Assembly: GCF_045032955.1 (NCBI RefSeq)
Contig: NZ_JBJFZU010000003.1
Location: forward strand, 124,001-188,000
Origin: Ornithinicoccus sp045032955
GTDB lineage: Bacteria > Actinomycetota > Actinomycetes > Actinomycetales > Dermatophilaceae
Length of the DNA stretch: 64,000 nucleotides
Direction: 5' to 3'
Below are positions 9,727-18,363 of this stretch, one piece after another (the first letter of the stretch is position 1; every line of letters begins with the position of its first letter). Made by a program: the position numbers and the translations under genes. A model generated the notes under the pieces. The model was not told the origin of the DNA and did not search any database. It saw only the letters and a program-made list of their open reading frames with translations.

Positions 9727-9802
9727 GGAAGTACGGGAACAACCGGCCGAGGGGCCGACGTTCCCCCCAGCACGACCTTCCCTCACGAGAGGACCCGAGC
9801 GC

Positions 9803-10153
9803 ATGACCGAGACGCAGACCACGCGCAGCCACGGCGTCATCCTGACCGACGTGGCCGCCTCCAAGGTGAAGAGCCTGCTGGACCAGGAGGGTCGGGACGA
9901 CCTGCGGCTGCGCATCGGCGTGCAGCCCGGCGGATGCTCCGGCCTCATCTACCAGCTGTACTTCGACGAGCGCACCCTCGACGGCGACCTGGTCGCCGAG
10001 TTCGAGGGTGTCGAGGTCGTCGTCGACCGGATGAGCTCGCCCTACCTGGACGGTGCCTCTATCGACTTCGCCGACACCATCGAGAAGCAGGGCTTCACCA
10101 TCGACAACCCGAACGCGGGCAGCTCCTGCGCCTGCGGTGACAGCTTCGGCTGA
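9803..10153 (+). CDS. erpA: Iron-sulfur cluster insertion protein, A-type
   Basis: A 116-residue A-type carrier of the HesB/IscA family that hands Fe-S clusters to apoproteins. The three cluster cysteines are all present: C45 in QPGGCSGL, and C109 and C111 in SSCACGDSFG. The length is normal. The ATG at 9803 is preceded by GAGAGGAC. Clients encoded nearby could include the Rieske protein QcrA (inference). The gene ends in a perfect 20-bp hairpin, which separates it from aat. ErpA close to ctaC is a conserved actinobacterial arrangement. Confidence 0.95.
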   Translation: MTETQTTRSHGVILTDVAASKVKSLLDQEGRDDLRLRIGVQPGGCSGLIYQLYFDERTLDGDLVAEFEGVEVVVDRMSSPYLDGASIDFADTIEKQGFTIDNPNAGSSCACGDSFG

Positions 10154-10170
10154 ACAGGCGCACCGCGGGT

Positions 10171-10216
10171 GACGTGGCAGGGGCGGGACATCACGGTGTC
10201 CCGCCCCTGCCACGTC
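10171..10216 (+). terminator. Perfect 20-bp hairpin after erpA
   Basis: Arms 10171-10190 and 10197-10216 are exact complements around the loop TCACGG. There is no T-tract. It sits 17 bases after the erpA stop and 27 bases before the aat start. Most likely a terminator; it could also affect aat translation. Confidence 0.75.
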
Positions 10217-10243
10217 CGGTCCCCGGGGGAGAGGAACGAGTCC

Positions 10244-10930
10244 ATGCCGATCGAGCCGGCCGCCTCACGCTGGGACCTCGACGGTGCCGGTGCGGCACCG
10301 GGCGAGGACCTGGTCGGGGTCGGGGCGGACCTGGAACCGGGGACGGTGCTCTCGGCGTACCGGGCCGGGCTCTTCCCGATGGGGCTGGGCGGCGAGCAGG
10401 GCTCGGACACCCTCGGCTGGTGGGCGCCCGACCCGCGGGGCGTGCTGCTGCCGGGGGACCTGCACGTGAGCCGCTCGCTGCGCCGGGCGGCCCGCCGGTA
10501 CGAGGTGAGCGTCGACCGCGCCTTCGCCGCCGTGCTGGACGGTTGCGCCGACCCCGCCCGGGAGGGCGGCTGGATCACCCCGCAGATCGCCGCCGCCTAC
10601 GGCAGGCTGCACACCCTGGGCTGGGCGCACTCGGTCGAGGTGTGGCACCGGGGGTTGCTGGTCGGCGGCCTCTACGGCCTGGCACTGGGGCGGCTGTTCG
10701 CCGGCGAGTCGATGTTCCACCGCGCCACCGACGCCTCCAAGGTGGCCCTCGTCGCCCTGGTGGAGGTGCTCTCCGAGGACGGGGCCCCCTGGCTGCTGGA
10801 CGTGCAGTGGCAGACCCCGCACCTGGCATCGCTCGGGGTGCGCGAGATCGGGCGGGAGGAGTACCAGAGGCGGCTGTCCGAGGTGGTCATGGCCGACCTC
10901 CCCGCCCGGTGGCGAGGCACCCCCTCGTGA
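10244..10930 (+). CDS. aat: Leucyl/phenylalanyl-tRNA--protein transferase
   Basis: Adds Leu or Phe from charged tRNA to N-terminal Lys/Arg of proteins, marking them for ClpS/ClpAP-type degradation (N-degron pathway). The 228 residues include YRAGLFPMG, WWAPDPRGVL, EGGWITPQIAAAYGRLH, HSVEVW and GLYGLALGRLFAGESMF, which together define the family. The ATG at 10244 is chosen for its GAGAGGAACG ribosome site. An upstream in-frame GTG at 10169 would put the coding region through the erpA terminator and is rejected. Confidence 0.94.
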   Translation: MPIEPAASRWDLDGAGAAPGEDLVGVGADLEPGTVLSAYRAGLFPMGLGGEQGSDTLGWWAPDPRGVLLPGDLHVSRSLRRAARRYEVSVDRAFAAVLDGCADPAREGGWITPQIAAAYGRLHTLGWAHSVEVWHRGLLVGGLYGLALGRLFAGESMFHRATDASKVALVALVEVLSEDGAPWLLDVQWQTPHLASLGVREIGREEYQRRLSEVVMADLPARWRGTPS

Positions 10931-10967
10931 GGGGTACCCACATGACGGGATCCGTCTACGGTGGCGG

Positions 10968-10973
10968 TAGTGT
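10968..10973 (+). promoter_or_regulatory. Possible -10 element for the ctaC operon
   Basis: TAGTGT, about 45 bases before the ctaC GTG. No good -35 is visible. Confidence 0.35.
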
Positions 10974-11018
10974 GTGACCTCGTGAAGCTCGGTAGCCCCA
11001 GAAGTGTGAGGTGGATCA

Positions 11019-11900
11019 GTGCGACGGCTTGAGGAGGCTCGGCCCCGGACCCGTCGGCGGGTGCCCGTCGTCATCGCTGCCGCGTCCGCCGCGATGCTGC
11101 TGTCGGGGTGCGGGGAAGCGGTGAGCAGGGGTTTCATGCCGGAGCCGGCCACCGAGGTTGGCCCCGACGTGATCAGCTTCTGGAACTCCACCTGGATCGC
11201 CGCACTGGCCGTCGGCGTCCTGGTCTGGGCCCTCATCCTGTGGGCGGTCTTCGCCTACCGGCGGCGCAGCGACGACGAGGTCCCCACCCAGTTCCGCTAC
11301 CACGTGCCCTTCGAGATCCTCTACACCGTCGTCCCGATCTTCATGGTGGCCGCGCTCTTCGGCCAGACCGTGAACCTGCAGAACGCGATGCTGGACACCG
11401 AGCAGGAGCCGGACGTCGTGGTGAACGTCGCCGGCAAGAAGTGGAGCTGGGACTTCAACTACGTCAACGAGGACGTCTACGTCTCCGGTCAGCAGGCGCA
11501 GGACCTCAACCTGGGCGAGGAGGGTCTGCCCGAGACGCTGCCCACGATGGTTCTCCCGGTCGACAGCCGGGTCGAGTTCGTGCTGACCTCCCGCGACGTC
11601 ATCCACTCGTTCTGGGTGGTCAACTTCCTGCAGAAGCTGGACATGGTCCCCGGGCGGGTGAACATCCTGCAGGTGACGACCACCGAGGAGGGCACCTTCC
11701 AGGGCAAGTGCGCCGAGCTCTGCGGCGCCTACCACTCCGAGATGCTGTTCCAGGTCGAGGTCGTCTCCCAGGAGGAGTACGACGCCTTCATCGCCGACCT
11801 GGAGGCCGCCGGCAACACCGGGCAGCTCGGCACCGAGCTCGACCTCTACCCGCTGCAGCCGGACCAGGTGGAGAAGCTGCCCGAGGAGATGAGGAACTGA
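11019..11900 (+). CDS. ctaC: Cytochrome c oxidase subunit II
   Basis: Accepts electrons from cytochrome cc through its CuA centre and passes them to subunit I of the aa3 oxidase. 293 residues. A basic N-terminus is followed by a lipoprotein signal with LLSGC (C31 as lipidated residue). Two membrane helices lie at about 52-80 and 95-115. The outer cupredoxin domain carries the CuA motif CAELCGAYHSEM (about residues 231-242), with an earlier WSWDF aromatic stretch for electron entry. The GTG at 11019 follows GAGGTGGA. It is first in the ctaC-ctaD-ctaF operon and its stop overlaps the ctaD start by one base. Confidence 0.96.
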   Translation: MRRLEEARPRTRRRVPVVIAAASAAMLLSGCGEAVSRGFMPEPATEVGPDVISFWNSTWIAALAVGVLVWALILWAVFAYRRRSDDEVPTQFRYHVPFEILYTVVPIFMVAALFGQTVNLQNAMLDTEQEPDVVVNVAGKKWSWDFNYVNEDVYVSGQQAQDLNLGEEGLPETLPTMVLPVDSRVEFVLTSRDVIHSFWVVNFLQKLDMVPGRVNILQVTTTEEGTFQGKCAELCGAYHSEMLFQVEVVSQEEYDAFIADLEAAGNTGQLGTELDLYPLQPDQVEKLPEEMRN

Positions 11901-13678
11901 TGGCGATCACCACCGAGCGTCCGGGCACCGGACCCGCCGTCGCCCAGCGGAGCCCGGTCCACGAGCGCAGCTCCTTCGTGCGCAACGCGGTGCGGGTGCT
12001 CACCACGACCGACCACAAGGTCATCGGCAACCTCTACTTCGTGACCACCATGGGGTGGTTCATCCTCGGCGGCCTGATGGCGCTGGTCATCCGCGCCGAG
12101 CTCTTCGTCCCCGGCCTGCAGGTCGTGGACAACCCCGAGGTCTTCAACCAGATGTTCACCATGCACGGCACGGTGATGCTGCTGATGTTCGCGACCCCCC
12201 TCTTCGCCGGCTTCGCGAACGCGTTGCTGCCGCTGCAGATCGGGGCCCCGGACGTCGCCTTCCCGCGGCTCAACATGCTGGCCTTCTGGATGTTCCTCTT
12301 CGGCAGCCTGATCGCCGTCGGCGGGTTCCTCACGCCCAGCGGTGCCGCCAGCTTCGGCTGGTTCGCCTACCAGCCGCTGGCCGGTCCGACGCACAGCCCC
12401 GGCCTCGGCGGCGACCTGTGGGTCGTCGGCCTCGCGGTCAGCGGTTTCGCGACGATCTTCGGTGCGGTGAACTTCATCACCACGATCATCTGCATGCGCG
12501 CCCCCGGGATGACGATGTTCCGGATGCCGATCTTCACCTGGACCGTCCTGGTGACCTCGATCCTGGTGCTGGTGGTCTTCCCGGTGCTGGCGGCCGCGCT
12601 CTTCGGGATGGCGGTCGACCGGATCTTCGGCTGGCACATCTACGACCCCGCGCACGGGGGGGCCATGCTGTGGCAACACCTGTTCTGGTTCTTCGGGCAC
12701 CCAGAGGTCTACATCATCGCGTTGCCCTTCTTCGGCATCATCTCCGAGGTCATTCCGGTCTTCTCGCGCAAGCCGCTGTTCGGGTACAAGACCCTGGTCA
12801 TGGCGACGATGGCGATCGCCGCCCTCTCCGTCGCCGTGTGGGCGCACCACATGTACGCCACCGGCGCGGTGCTGCTGGAGTTCTTCGCCATCATGACCAT
12901 GCTCATCGCCGTGCCGACCGGGGTGAAGTTCTTCAACTGGATCGGCACCATGTGGCGCGGATCGGTGAAGATGGACACCCCCATGCTGTGGGCGGTGGGC
13001 TTCATGATCACCTTCCTCTTCGGCGGGCTGACCGGCATCATCCTGTCCAGCCCGGCGCTGGACTTCCACATCACCGACAGCTACTTCGTGGTGGCGCACT
13101 TCCACTACGTGGTCTTCGGCACGGTGGTCTTCGCGATGTTCGCCGGGTACTACTACTGGTGGCCCAAGTTGACCGGGCACATGCTCAACGAGGCCTGGGG
13201 CAAGTTGCACTTCTGGATGCTTTTCCTGGGCTTCCACGGCACCTTCCTCATCCAGCACTGGCTGGGTGTCGAGGGCATGCCCCGCCGGTATGCCGACTAC
13301 ATGCCCGAGGACGGGTTCACCTGGATGAATCAGCTGTCCACCATCTCCTCGTTCCTGCTGGCCGCCTCGATGCTGCCGTTCTTCTACAACGTGTGGAAGA
13401 GCTTCTCCACCCCGAAGGTCACCGTGGACGACCCGTGGGGCTGGGGTACCTCGCTGGAGTGGGCCACCTCGTGCCCGCCGCCGCGGCACAACTTCACCCA
13501 GCTGCCGCGGATCCGCTCCGAGCGCCCGGCCTTCGACCTGCACCACCCCGAGATCGGGACCCTGGAGTCGGCCGAGCCGGACAAGGGCGTCGCCGAACAG
13601 CTGCTGGGTGGACCGGACACCGACCCTGACGGGCGGACCGGGACCGACACGGGTGGCCGCACGGGGGAGGAGCGCTGA
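11900..13678 (+). CDS. ctaD: Cytochrome c oxidase subunit I
   Basis: Catalytic heme-copper subunit of the aa3 oxidase; it reduces O2 and pumps protons. The 592 residues span 12 membrane helices. Visible metal ligands are the low-spin heme His in MHGTVMLLMF, the CuB site in HLFWFFGHPEVYI (His-Tyr crosslink pattern), the HH pair in VWAHHMYATG, and VAHFHYVVFG for both hemes. The C-terminus carries a charged tail of about 45 residues rich in Asp/Gly. The start is TGATG-coupled to ctaC, and the stop is TGATG-coupled to ctaF. In M. tuberculosis ctaD is located elsewhere; here it is in the operon. Confidence 0.97.
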   Translation: MAITTERPGTGPAVAQRSPVHERSSFVRNAVRVLTTTDHKVIGNLYFVTTMGWFILGGLMALVIRAELFVPGLQVVDNPEVFNQMFTMHGTVMLLMFATPLFAGFANALLPLQIGAPDVAFPRLNMLAFWMFLFGSLIAVGGFLTPSGAASFGWFAYQPLAGPTHSPGLGGDLWVVGLAVSGFATIFGAVNFITTIICMRAPGMTMFRMPIFTWTVLVTSILVLVVFPVLAAALFGMAVDRIFGWHIYDPAHGGAMLWQHLFWFFGHPEVYIIALPFFGIISEVIPVFSRKPLFGYKTLVMATMAIAALSVAVWAHHMYATGAVLLEFFAIMTMLIAVPTGVKFFNWIGTMWRGSVKMDTPMLWAVGFMITFLFGGLTGIILSSPALDFHITDSYFVVAHFHYVVFGTVVFAMFAGYYYWWPKLTGHMLNEAWGKLHFWMLFLGFHGTFLIQHWLGVEGMPRRYADYMPEDGFTWMNQLSTISSFLLAASMLPFFYNVWKSFSTPKVTVDDPWGWGTSLEWATSCPPPRHNFTQLPRIRSERPAFDLHHPEIGTLESAEPDKGVAEQLLGGPDTDPDGRTGTDTGGRTGEER

Positions 13679-14079
13679 TGCGTACCGAGGTCAAGGTCTT
13701 CGGGTCCCTCATCCCGTTCTTCGCGGTGATGACGGTGGTCTACGCCTACTTCACCGACCTGGGTGAGTGGGTCGGCATCATCGGCCTGCTGCTGACGATG
13801 TTCTTCACCGCCTTCATCACGTTCTACCTGTACATGACCGGCCGCAAGACCGACAGCCGTCCCGAGGACGACCTGCAGGGTGAGATCGCCGACGCGGCCG
13901 GGGACTACGGGCACTTCGCGCCCTACTCCTGGTGGCCGCTCTGGTTGGGACTGTCGATCTCGGTCACCGCCCTCGGGCTGGCCGTCGGCTGGTGGCTGCT
14001 GATCTGTGCGGCGCCCTTCCTGATGGTCGCCATCCTGGGCTGGACCTACGAGTTCTTCCGCGGCGAGAAGGCGGTCTGA
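13678..14079 (+). CDS. ctaF: Cytochrome c oxidase subunit IV (actinobacterial type)
   Basis: A 133-residue membrane protein with four predicted helices, beginning MRTEVKVFGS and containing the FYLYMTGRKTD loop, a conserved feature of actinobacterial CtaF. It stabilises the aa3 oxidase within the bcc-aa3 supercomplex. It is translationally coupled to ctaD (one-base overlap) and followed by a strong hairpin. No catalytic residues are expected. The identity is firm from family pattern and operon position. Confidence 0.93.
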   Translation: MRTEVKVFGSLIPFFAVMTVVYAYFTDLGEWVGIIGLLLTMFFTAFITFYLYMTGRKTDSRPEDDLQGEIADAAGDYGHFAPYSWWPLWLGLSISVTALGLAVGWWLLICAAPFLMVAILGWTYEFFRGEKAV

Positions 14080-14128
14080 GCCGGCCGACCGCTGGACGTA
14101 CGCACGGGCCGACGACGTCGGACACGCA

Positions 14129-14161
14129 GAGAGGCCCGGGGAGATCTTCCCCGGGCCTCTC
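14129..14161. terminator. Bidirectional hairpin between ctaF and the quinone oxidoreductase gene
   Basis: A perfect 14-bp stem (14129-14142 with 14148-14161) and a 5-base loop, between convergent genes. Confidence 0.75.
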
Positions 14162-14178
14162 GCGATGTCGTTCCGGCG

Positions 14179-15150
14179 TCAGGGCACCAGGACGAGCTTG
14201 CCGGTGGTGCCCCCGGCCTCCAGGTCCGTGTGCGCCCGAGCGGCCTCGGCCAGCGGGTAGCGGCCACCGATCCGCACGTCCAGCTCGCCCTTGGCGATGA
14301 GATGCAGCAGCTCGTCCGCGCGGGCGAGCAGCTCCTGACGGTCCGCCACGTAGTGGGCCAGCGAGGGGCGGGTCAGGAACAGGGAACCCCCCTGGTTGAG
14401 CGACTGCGGGTCCACCGGCGGGACCGGCCCGCTGGCGGCCCCGAAGAGCACCATCGTCCCGCGCGGGCGGAGCAGGGAGATCCCCGCCTCGAAGGTGTCC
14501 TTGCCGACGCCGTCGTAGACCACGTCCACCCCGGCCCCGTCCGTCAGCCGGAGCACCTCGTCCACCAAGGACGTCTCGCGGTAGCGCACCACCTCGTCTG
14601 CGCCGGCGCCCCGGGCCAGCTCCACCTTCTCCTCGCTGCCGACGGTGCCGATGACCCGCACGCCCTTGCGGTGCAGGAGCTGGCACAGCAGCAGGCCCAC
14701 CCCACCGGCGGCGGCGGTGACCAGGGCCGTCTGCCCCGACTCGGCGGGGAAGGTGGAGTTCGCCAGGTAGTGCGCGGTCATCCCCTGCAGCATGACGGCG
14801 GCCGCCACCTCGAGGTCGATGTCGTCCGGGACCGGCACCAGCCGGTCGGCGGGCGCGACCACCTGCTCGGCATACCCGGCGCCCGGCACCATCGCCCAGG
14901 CGACCCGGTCCCCGACCTGGAGCCCGGTGACGTCCTCGCCCAGCGACGAGACGGTGCCCGCACCCTCGCTGCCCACCAGGAAGGGGGTCTGCATCGGGTA
15001 GGCACCGGACCGGTGGTAGATGTCGATGAAGTTGACGCCCGAGGCGGCCACGTCGACGCGTACCTGGCCCGGTCCCGGCTCGGGGGTCGGGCGCTCGGCC
15101 GTCGTCAGGGCCTCGGGGCCGCCGGTCTGTTCCACCATGATCGCTCGCAT
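14179..15150 (-). CDS. NADPH:quinone oxidoreductase, zeta-crystallin-like MDR family
   Basis: Zinc-free medium-chain dehydrogenase/reductase of 323 residues. The N-terminal catalytic domain contains GSEGAGTV and GDRVAW. The Rossmann domain has VTAAAGGVGLLLCQL near residue 142 for NADPH. It lacks the Cys cluster of zinc alcohol dehydrogenases. It probably reduces quinones or other enones; the exact substrate cannot be read from sequence. The ATG at 15150 is 7 bases after a minus-strand TAGCGT, indicating a leaderless mRNA. It is downstream of trpD on the same strand, but the 24-base gap holding its own promoter suggests separate transcription. Confidence 0.85.
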   Translation of the reverse strand: MRAIMVEQTGGPEALTTAERPTPEPGPGQVRVDVAASGVNFIDIYHRSGAYPMQTPFLVGSEGAGTVSSLGEDVTGLQVGDRVAWAMVPGAGYAEQVVAPADRLVPVPDDIDLEVAAAVMLQGMTAHYLANSTFPAESGQTALVTAAAGGVGLLLCQLLHRKGVRVIGTVGSEEKVELARGAGADEVVRYRETSLVDEVLRLTDGAGVDVVYDGVGKDTFEAGISLLRPRGTMVLFGAASGPVPPVDPQSLNQGGSLFLTRPSLAHYVADRQELLARADELLHLIAKGELDVRIGGRYPLAEAARAHTDLEAGGTTGKLVLVP

Positions 15151-15157
15151 GGCGACG

Positions 15158-15163
15158 ACGCTA
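15158..15163 (-). promoter_or_regulatory. -10 element for the leaderless quinone oxidoreductase gene
   Basis: TAGCGT on the minus strand, 7 bases from the ATG. Confidence 0.55.
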
Positions 15164-15174
15164 CCCGGTGGCGC

Positions 15175-16269
15175 TCAGCGGGTGGCGTCCACCCACCGGT
15201 CCACGGTGCCGGCGGCGGCGCCGCTGTCGATCGCGCCCGCGGCCCGCGCGAGGCCGTCGCGCACCGCGTCGTGCAGCTCCTCCTCCGAGGTGGGGTGGCG
15301 ACCGGTCTCGCCGGCCTCCAGCAGGGCCAGCGCGGTGCCCGCGTTGAGCAGCACCGCATCCCGGACGGCGCCGGTCGCACCGGCGAGCAGGGAGCGGGTG
15401 ACGGCGGCGTTGTGCTCGGCGTCGCCGCCCCGGAGGGCGTCCACCGGATGCAGGGGCAGACCGAGCCGCTCCGGGTCGAGCGTCCAGTGCTGCACCCGGC
15501 CCTGCGCCGCCCACCAGACGCGGGTGGTGGTGGCGGGGGTGACCTCGTCCAGGCCGTCCTCACCACGGAAGACGACCGCCTGGGTGCCGCGCCCGGCGAA
15601 GACCTCCGCCAGCAGCGGCGCCATCCGCAGGTCCGCGCAGCCCACCGCGGTGTAGCGGGGCTGGGCGGGGTTGGTCAACGGGCCGAGGAAGTTGAAGGCG
15701 GTGCCGATGCCCAGCTCGCGGCGGACGCTGCCGGCATACCGCATCGAGGGGTGGAACGTGAGCGCGAAGCAGAAGGTGATGCCGCAGGCGTGCACCACCC
15801 GCTCCACCTCGTCGGGGGAGAGGTCGAGACGGATCCCCAGGGCCTCGAGCATGTCCGCCGAGCCGGACCGGCTGGACGCGGCGCGGTTGCCGTGCTTGAC
15901 GACCCGGGCACCGGCGGCCGCCATCACGATCGCGGACATCGAGGAGATGTTGACGGTCATCGCCCGGTCGCCGCCGGTCCCGACGATGTCGATGGTCGGG
16001 CCACCCACGGTGAACCGGTGGGCGTGCTCGAGCATCATCCGCGAGAGCCCGGCCATCTCCTGGGCGGTCTCGCCCTTGGCGCGCAGCGCGGTCAGGAAGC
16101 CGGCCAGCTGCGCGTCGGTCGCCGAGCCGGACATCACCTGGTCCATCACCCAGGCGGCGGTGGCCTCGCTCAGGTCCTCACCGGCGACGAGCGCGGTGAG
16201 CAGGTCCGGCCAGGTGGGGCGGGTGGTGGCGGCACCCGCGTCGGAGGCGGGGTCGGCCACCGGGGTCAC
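15175..16269 (-). CDS. trpD: Anthranilate phosphoribosyltransferase
   Basis: Second step of tryptophan synthesis: anthranilate plus PRPP gives phosphoribosylanthranilate. 364 residues. The PRPP-binding motif is GTGGDR near residue 98, with the NISSMSAIV stretch and the KHGNRAASSRSGSAD anthranilate/PRPP loop near 125. The length is normal. The GTG at 16269 overlaps the stop of the preceding receiver gene by 4 bases (GTGA), so the two are translationally coupled. No other trp biosynthesis gene is adjacent, matching the isolated trpD near ctaE in mycobacteria. Confidence 0.95.
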   Translation of the reverse strand: MTPVADPASDAGAATTRPTWPDLLTALVAGEDLSEATAAWVMDQVMSGSATDAQLAGFLTALRAKGETAQEMAGLSRMMLEHAHRFTVGGPTIDIVGTGGDRAMTVNISSMSAIVMAAAGARVVKHGNRAASSRSGSADMLEALGIRLDLSPDEVERVVHACGITFCFALTFHPSMRYAGSVRRELGIGTAFNFLGPLTNPAQPRYTAVGCADLRMAPLLAEVFAGRGTQAVVFRGEDGLDEVTPATTTRVWWAAQGRVQHWTLDPERLGLPLHPVDALRGGDAEHNAAVTRSLLAGATGAVRDAVLLNAGTALALLEAGETGRHPTSEEELHDAVRDGLARAAGAIDSGAAAGTVDRWVDATR

Positions 16270-16703
16270 CGTCGCGCCAGGTCCGTGACGGCGGCCGTCA
16301 GCCGCGCCTCGTCCAGCGGGCGGGACAGGACGGCATCCGCCTGCGACCAGGTCGCCAACCAGCCGTCACCGGGACGCCCGGTCAGGACCAGCACAGGCGG
16401 GCACCGGAAGAGCTCGTTCTTGAGCTGACGGCACACCCCCATCCCGCCGTAGGGCTGGGACTCCCCGTCCAGGATGAGCAGGTCGTAGCCCCCGGCGTGC
16501 GCCTCCATCAGCGTCATGTCGGCGGTGGCGCACTCCTGCCACCGCTCGACGACGACGTCCTCGGCCGGATGGTCGCCGACCGCCACCCGCACGAGGTCTC
16601 GCACACTGCGGTCGTTGCTGTACAGCAGGACCGAGATCGACGTGGGGGAGGAGGTGCTGGTGCCGGTTCCTCCAGGCTGCGAGGGGGCCGCGGGAGAGGT
16701 CAT
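16266..16703 (-). CDS. Stand-alone pseudo-receiver domain protein
   Basis: 145 residues: a flexible N-terminus rich in Ser/Thr/Pro/Gly (1-22), then a single CheY-like receiver fold with no output domain. The phospho-acceptor candidate D79 in LLILDGES and T108 in LVLTGRPGD are kept. The acidic pocket reads YSNDR, and the conserved Lys before Pro is replaced (LSRPLD). Phosphorylation is therefore doubtful; it may be a phosphorylation-independent protein-interaction domain. The leaderless start at ATG 16703 follows TACCAT by 7 bases. It is coupled to trpD and divergent from ctaE across about 100 bases. Confidence 0.75.
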   Translation of the reverse strand: MTSPAAPSQPGGTGTSTSSPTSISVLLYSNDRSVRDLVRVAVGDHPAEDVVVERWQECATADMTLMEAHAGGYDLLILDGESQPYGGMGVCRQLKNELFRCPPVLVLTGRPGDGWLATWSQADAVLSRPLDEARLTAAVTDLARR

Positions 16704-16710
16704 GACGACG

Positions 16711-16716
16711 ATGGTA
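16711..16716 (-). promoter_or_regulatory. -10 element for the pseudo-receiver-trpD operon
   Basis: TACCAT on the minus strand, 7 bases before the ATG at 16703. Confidence 0.55.
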
Positions 16717-16793
16717 CCGAGCCGCCCCAGGGGCGCACGACCGCGGTCACGGCACGCGGCAGGGGGGTAGCGCGGCCCCCTCCGACGGGGGCC

Positions 16794-16799
16794 TATCAT
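16794..16799 (+). promoter_or_regulatory. -10 element for ctaE
   Basis: TATCAT, 6 bases before the ctaE GTG. The spacer GGGAGG also resembles a Shine-Dalgarno but would be at the extreme 5' end. Confidence 0.55.
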
Positions 16800-16805
16800 G
16801 GGAGG

Positions 16806-17483
16806 GTGGCGACGACACCTGCAGCAACGATGACCGACACGGAGCGGTTCCACGCGACCGCGCACGGCCCGGCCACCCGCCCGAACATGGTCGCCGTCGG
16901 CACCATGGTGTGGCTGGGCAGCGAGATCATGTTCTTCGCTGGTCTGTTCGCCATGTACTTCACCATCCGCTCGGTCTCCCCGGAGATGTGGGCTGAGCGC
17001 ACCGAGTACCTCGACGTGGTCTTCGCCTCGATCAACACGATGATCCTGGTCATCTCCTCCCTGTGGTGCCAGTTCGGCGTCTGGAAGGCCGAGCGCGGCA
17101 TCCCGCACCGGACCGGCAGCCTGTTCCACATCGGCAACCCGTTGGGGGACACCGGCTGGGGTATGCGCGAGTGGTACACGCTGACCTACCTCTTCGGCGC
17201 CACCTTCATCGCCGGTCAGGTCTGGGAGTACGCCACGCTCACCAGCGAGGGCGTCACCCCGACCGCGGACCCGTACGGCTCGGTGTTCTTCATCACCACC
17301 GGGTTCCACGGTCTGCACGTAGCCGGCGGTCTGATCGCCTTCCTGCTCATCATCGGGCGCAGCTTCACCGCGAAGCGCTACACCCACGCCCAGGCCACCG
17401 GCGCCGTCGTCACCTCCTACTACTGGCACTTCGTCGACGTCGTCTGGATCGCCCTGTTCGCCGTCATCTACCTGCTGCAGTGA
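16806..17483 (+). CDS. ctaE: Cytochrome c oxidase subunit III
   Basis: Third core subunit of the aa3 oxidase, in the cytoplasmic membrane. 225 residues with about five to seven helices. Family stretches are WLGSEIMFFAGLFAMYF at the first helix, the GFHGLHVAGG segment and the C-terminal SYYWHFVDVVWIALF. The GTG start follows TATCAT by 6 bases. It is first in ctaE-qcrC-qcrA-qcrB, which supplies the bcc complex of the same supercomplex. A 74-base gap separates it from qcrC. Confidence 0.96.
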   Translation: MATTPAATMTDTERFHATAHGPATRPNMVAVGTMVWLGSEIMFFAGLFAMYFTIRSVSPEMWAERTEYLDVVFASINTMILVISSLWCQFGVWKAERGIPHRTGSLFHIGNPLGDTGWGMREWYTLTYLFGATFIAGQVWEYATLTSEGVTPTADPYGSVFFITTGFHGLHVAGGLIAFLLIIGRSFTAKRYTHAQATGAVVTSYYWHFVDVVWIALFAVIYLLQ

Positions 17484-17557
17484 CGTCCATGTCCCCGCGC
17501 AGCCGCCCTGTCGCAGCCGACGCTCCTCGGAGCACCCGACCCCGGAAGGACCGCCGA

Positions 17558-18361
17558 GTGAGTTCCCTCGCCGCCCGCCGCCGCAGCCCGATGGCACTGC
17601 TGGTGCTCCTGGTCCTGGGGCTGTGCTTCACCGGCACCGCCTACGCCGCGCTGCAGCCCAGCGCCCCGCCCGGGACGTCCAGCACCACCATGTCCACCGA
17701 CGACATCGAGGCAGGTCGCCAGCTCTTCCTGGGCAACTGCGCCAGTTGTCACGGCACCAACGCCGAGGGCAACGGGGAAGCTGGACCGTCGCTGCACGGC
17801 GTCGGTGCCGCCGCCGTGGACTTCCAGGTGGCCACCGGTCGGATGCCGCTGCCCGGCCCGGACGTGCAGGCGGCCCGCAACATCTCGCAGGTGCACTTCA
17901 GCGAGGAGGAGATCGCCCAGATGGCGGCGTACATCGACTCGCTCGCGCCCGGACCGGACGTGCCCGAGGAGCAGTGGCTGGACTACAGCCAGGGGGACGT
18001 GGCCAACGGCGGCGCGGTGTACCGCACCAACTGCGCGATGTGCCACAACTCCTCCGGTACGGGGGGTGCGCTCACCCGCGGGAAGTACGCGCCCACCCTG
18101 ATGAACGTGGAGGCTCAGCACATCTACGAGGCGATGGTGACCGGGCCGCAGTCGATGCCCGTCTTCAACGACCAGAACATCACCCCCGAGGAGAAGCGCG
18201 ACGTGATCGCGTTCCTCAAGTCCATCGAGGACGGCGCCAACGACGAGGGCGGTCACACGCTCGGCAGCCTCGGCCCGGCCGGTGACGCGCTCTTCGCCTG
18301 GACCCTCGGTATCCTCGCCTTCATCGCGGCCGCGGTGTGGCTCGGACGGAAGGCGGCCTGA
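17558..18361 (+). CDS. qcrC: Diheme cytochrome c subunit of the bcc complex
   Basis: Carries electrons from the Rieske centre to CuA and replaces soluble cytochrome c. 267 residues. One N-terminal signal anchor (about 12-32) is followed by two cytochrome c domains with CASCH (C61, C64, H65) and CAMCH (C159, C162, H163). A C-terminal membrane helix ends in a basic tail. The GTG at 17558 is 7 bases after GGAAGGA; an earlier in-frame ATG near 17490 has no ribosome site. Membrane-anchored cytochrome cc is typical of actinobacterial supercomplexes. Confidence 0.95.
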   Translation: MSSLAARRRSPMALLVLLVLGLCFTGTAYAALQPSAPPGTSSTTMSTDDIEAGRQLFLGNCASCHGTNAEGNGEAGPSLHGVGAAAVDFQVATGRMPLPGPDVQAARNISQVHFSEEEIAQMAAYIDSLAPGPDVPEEQWLDYSQGDVANGGAVYRTNCAMCHNSSGTGGALTRGKYAPTLMNVEAQHIYEAMVTGPQSMPVFNDQNITPEEKRDVIAFLKSIEDGANDEGGHTLGSLGPAGDALFAWTLGILAFIAAAVWLGRKAA

Positions 18362-18363
18362 GC

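Noticed and set aside
10169..10243. An extended start for aat
   Set aside because: It would translate the perfect erpA hairpin; the ATG at 10244 has a good ribosome site and fits the family length.
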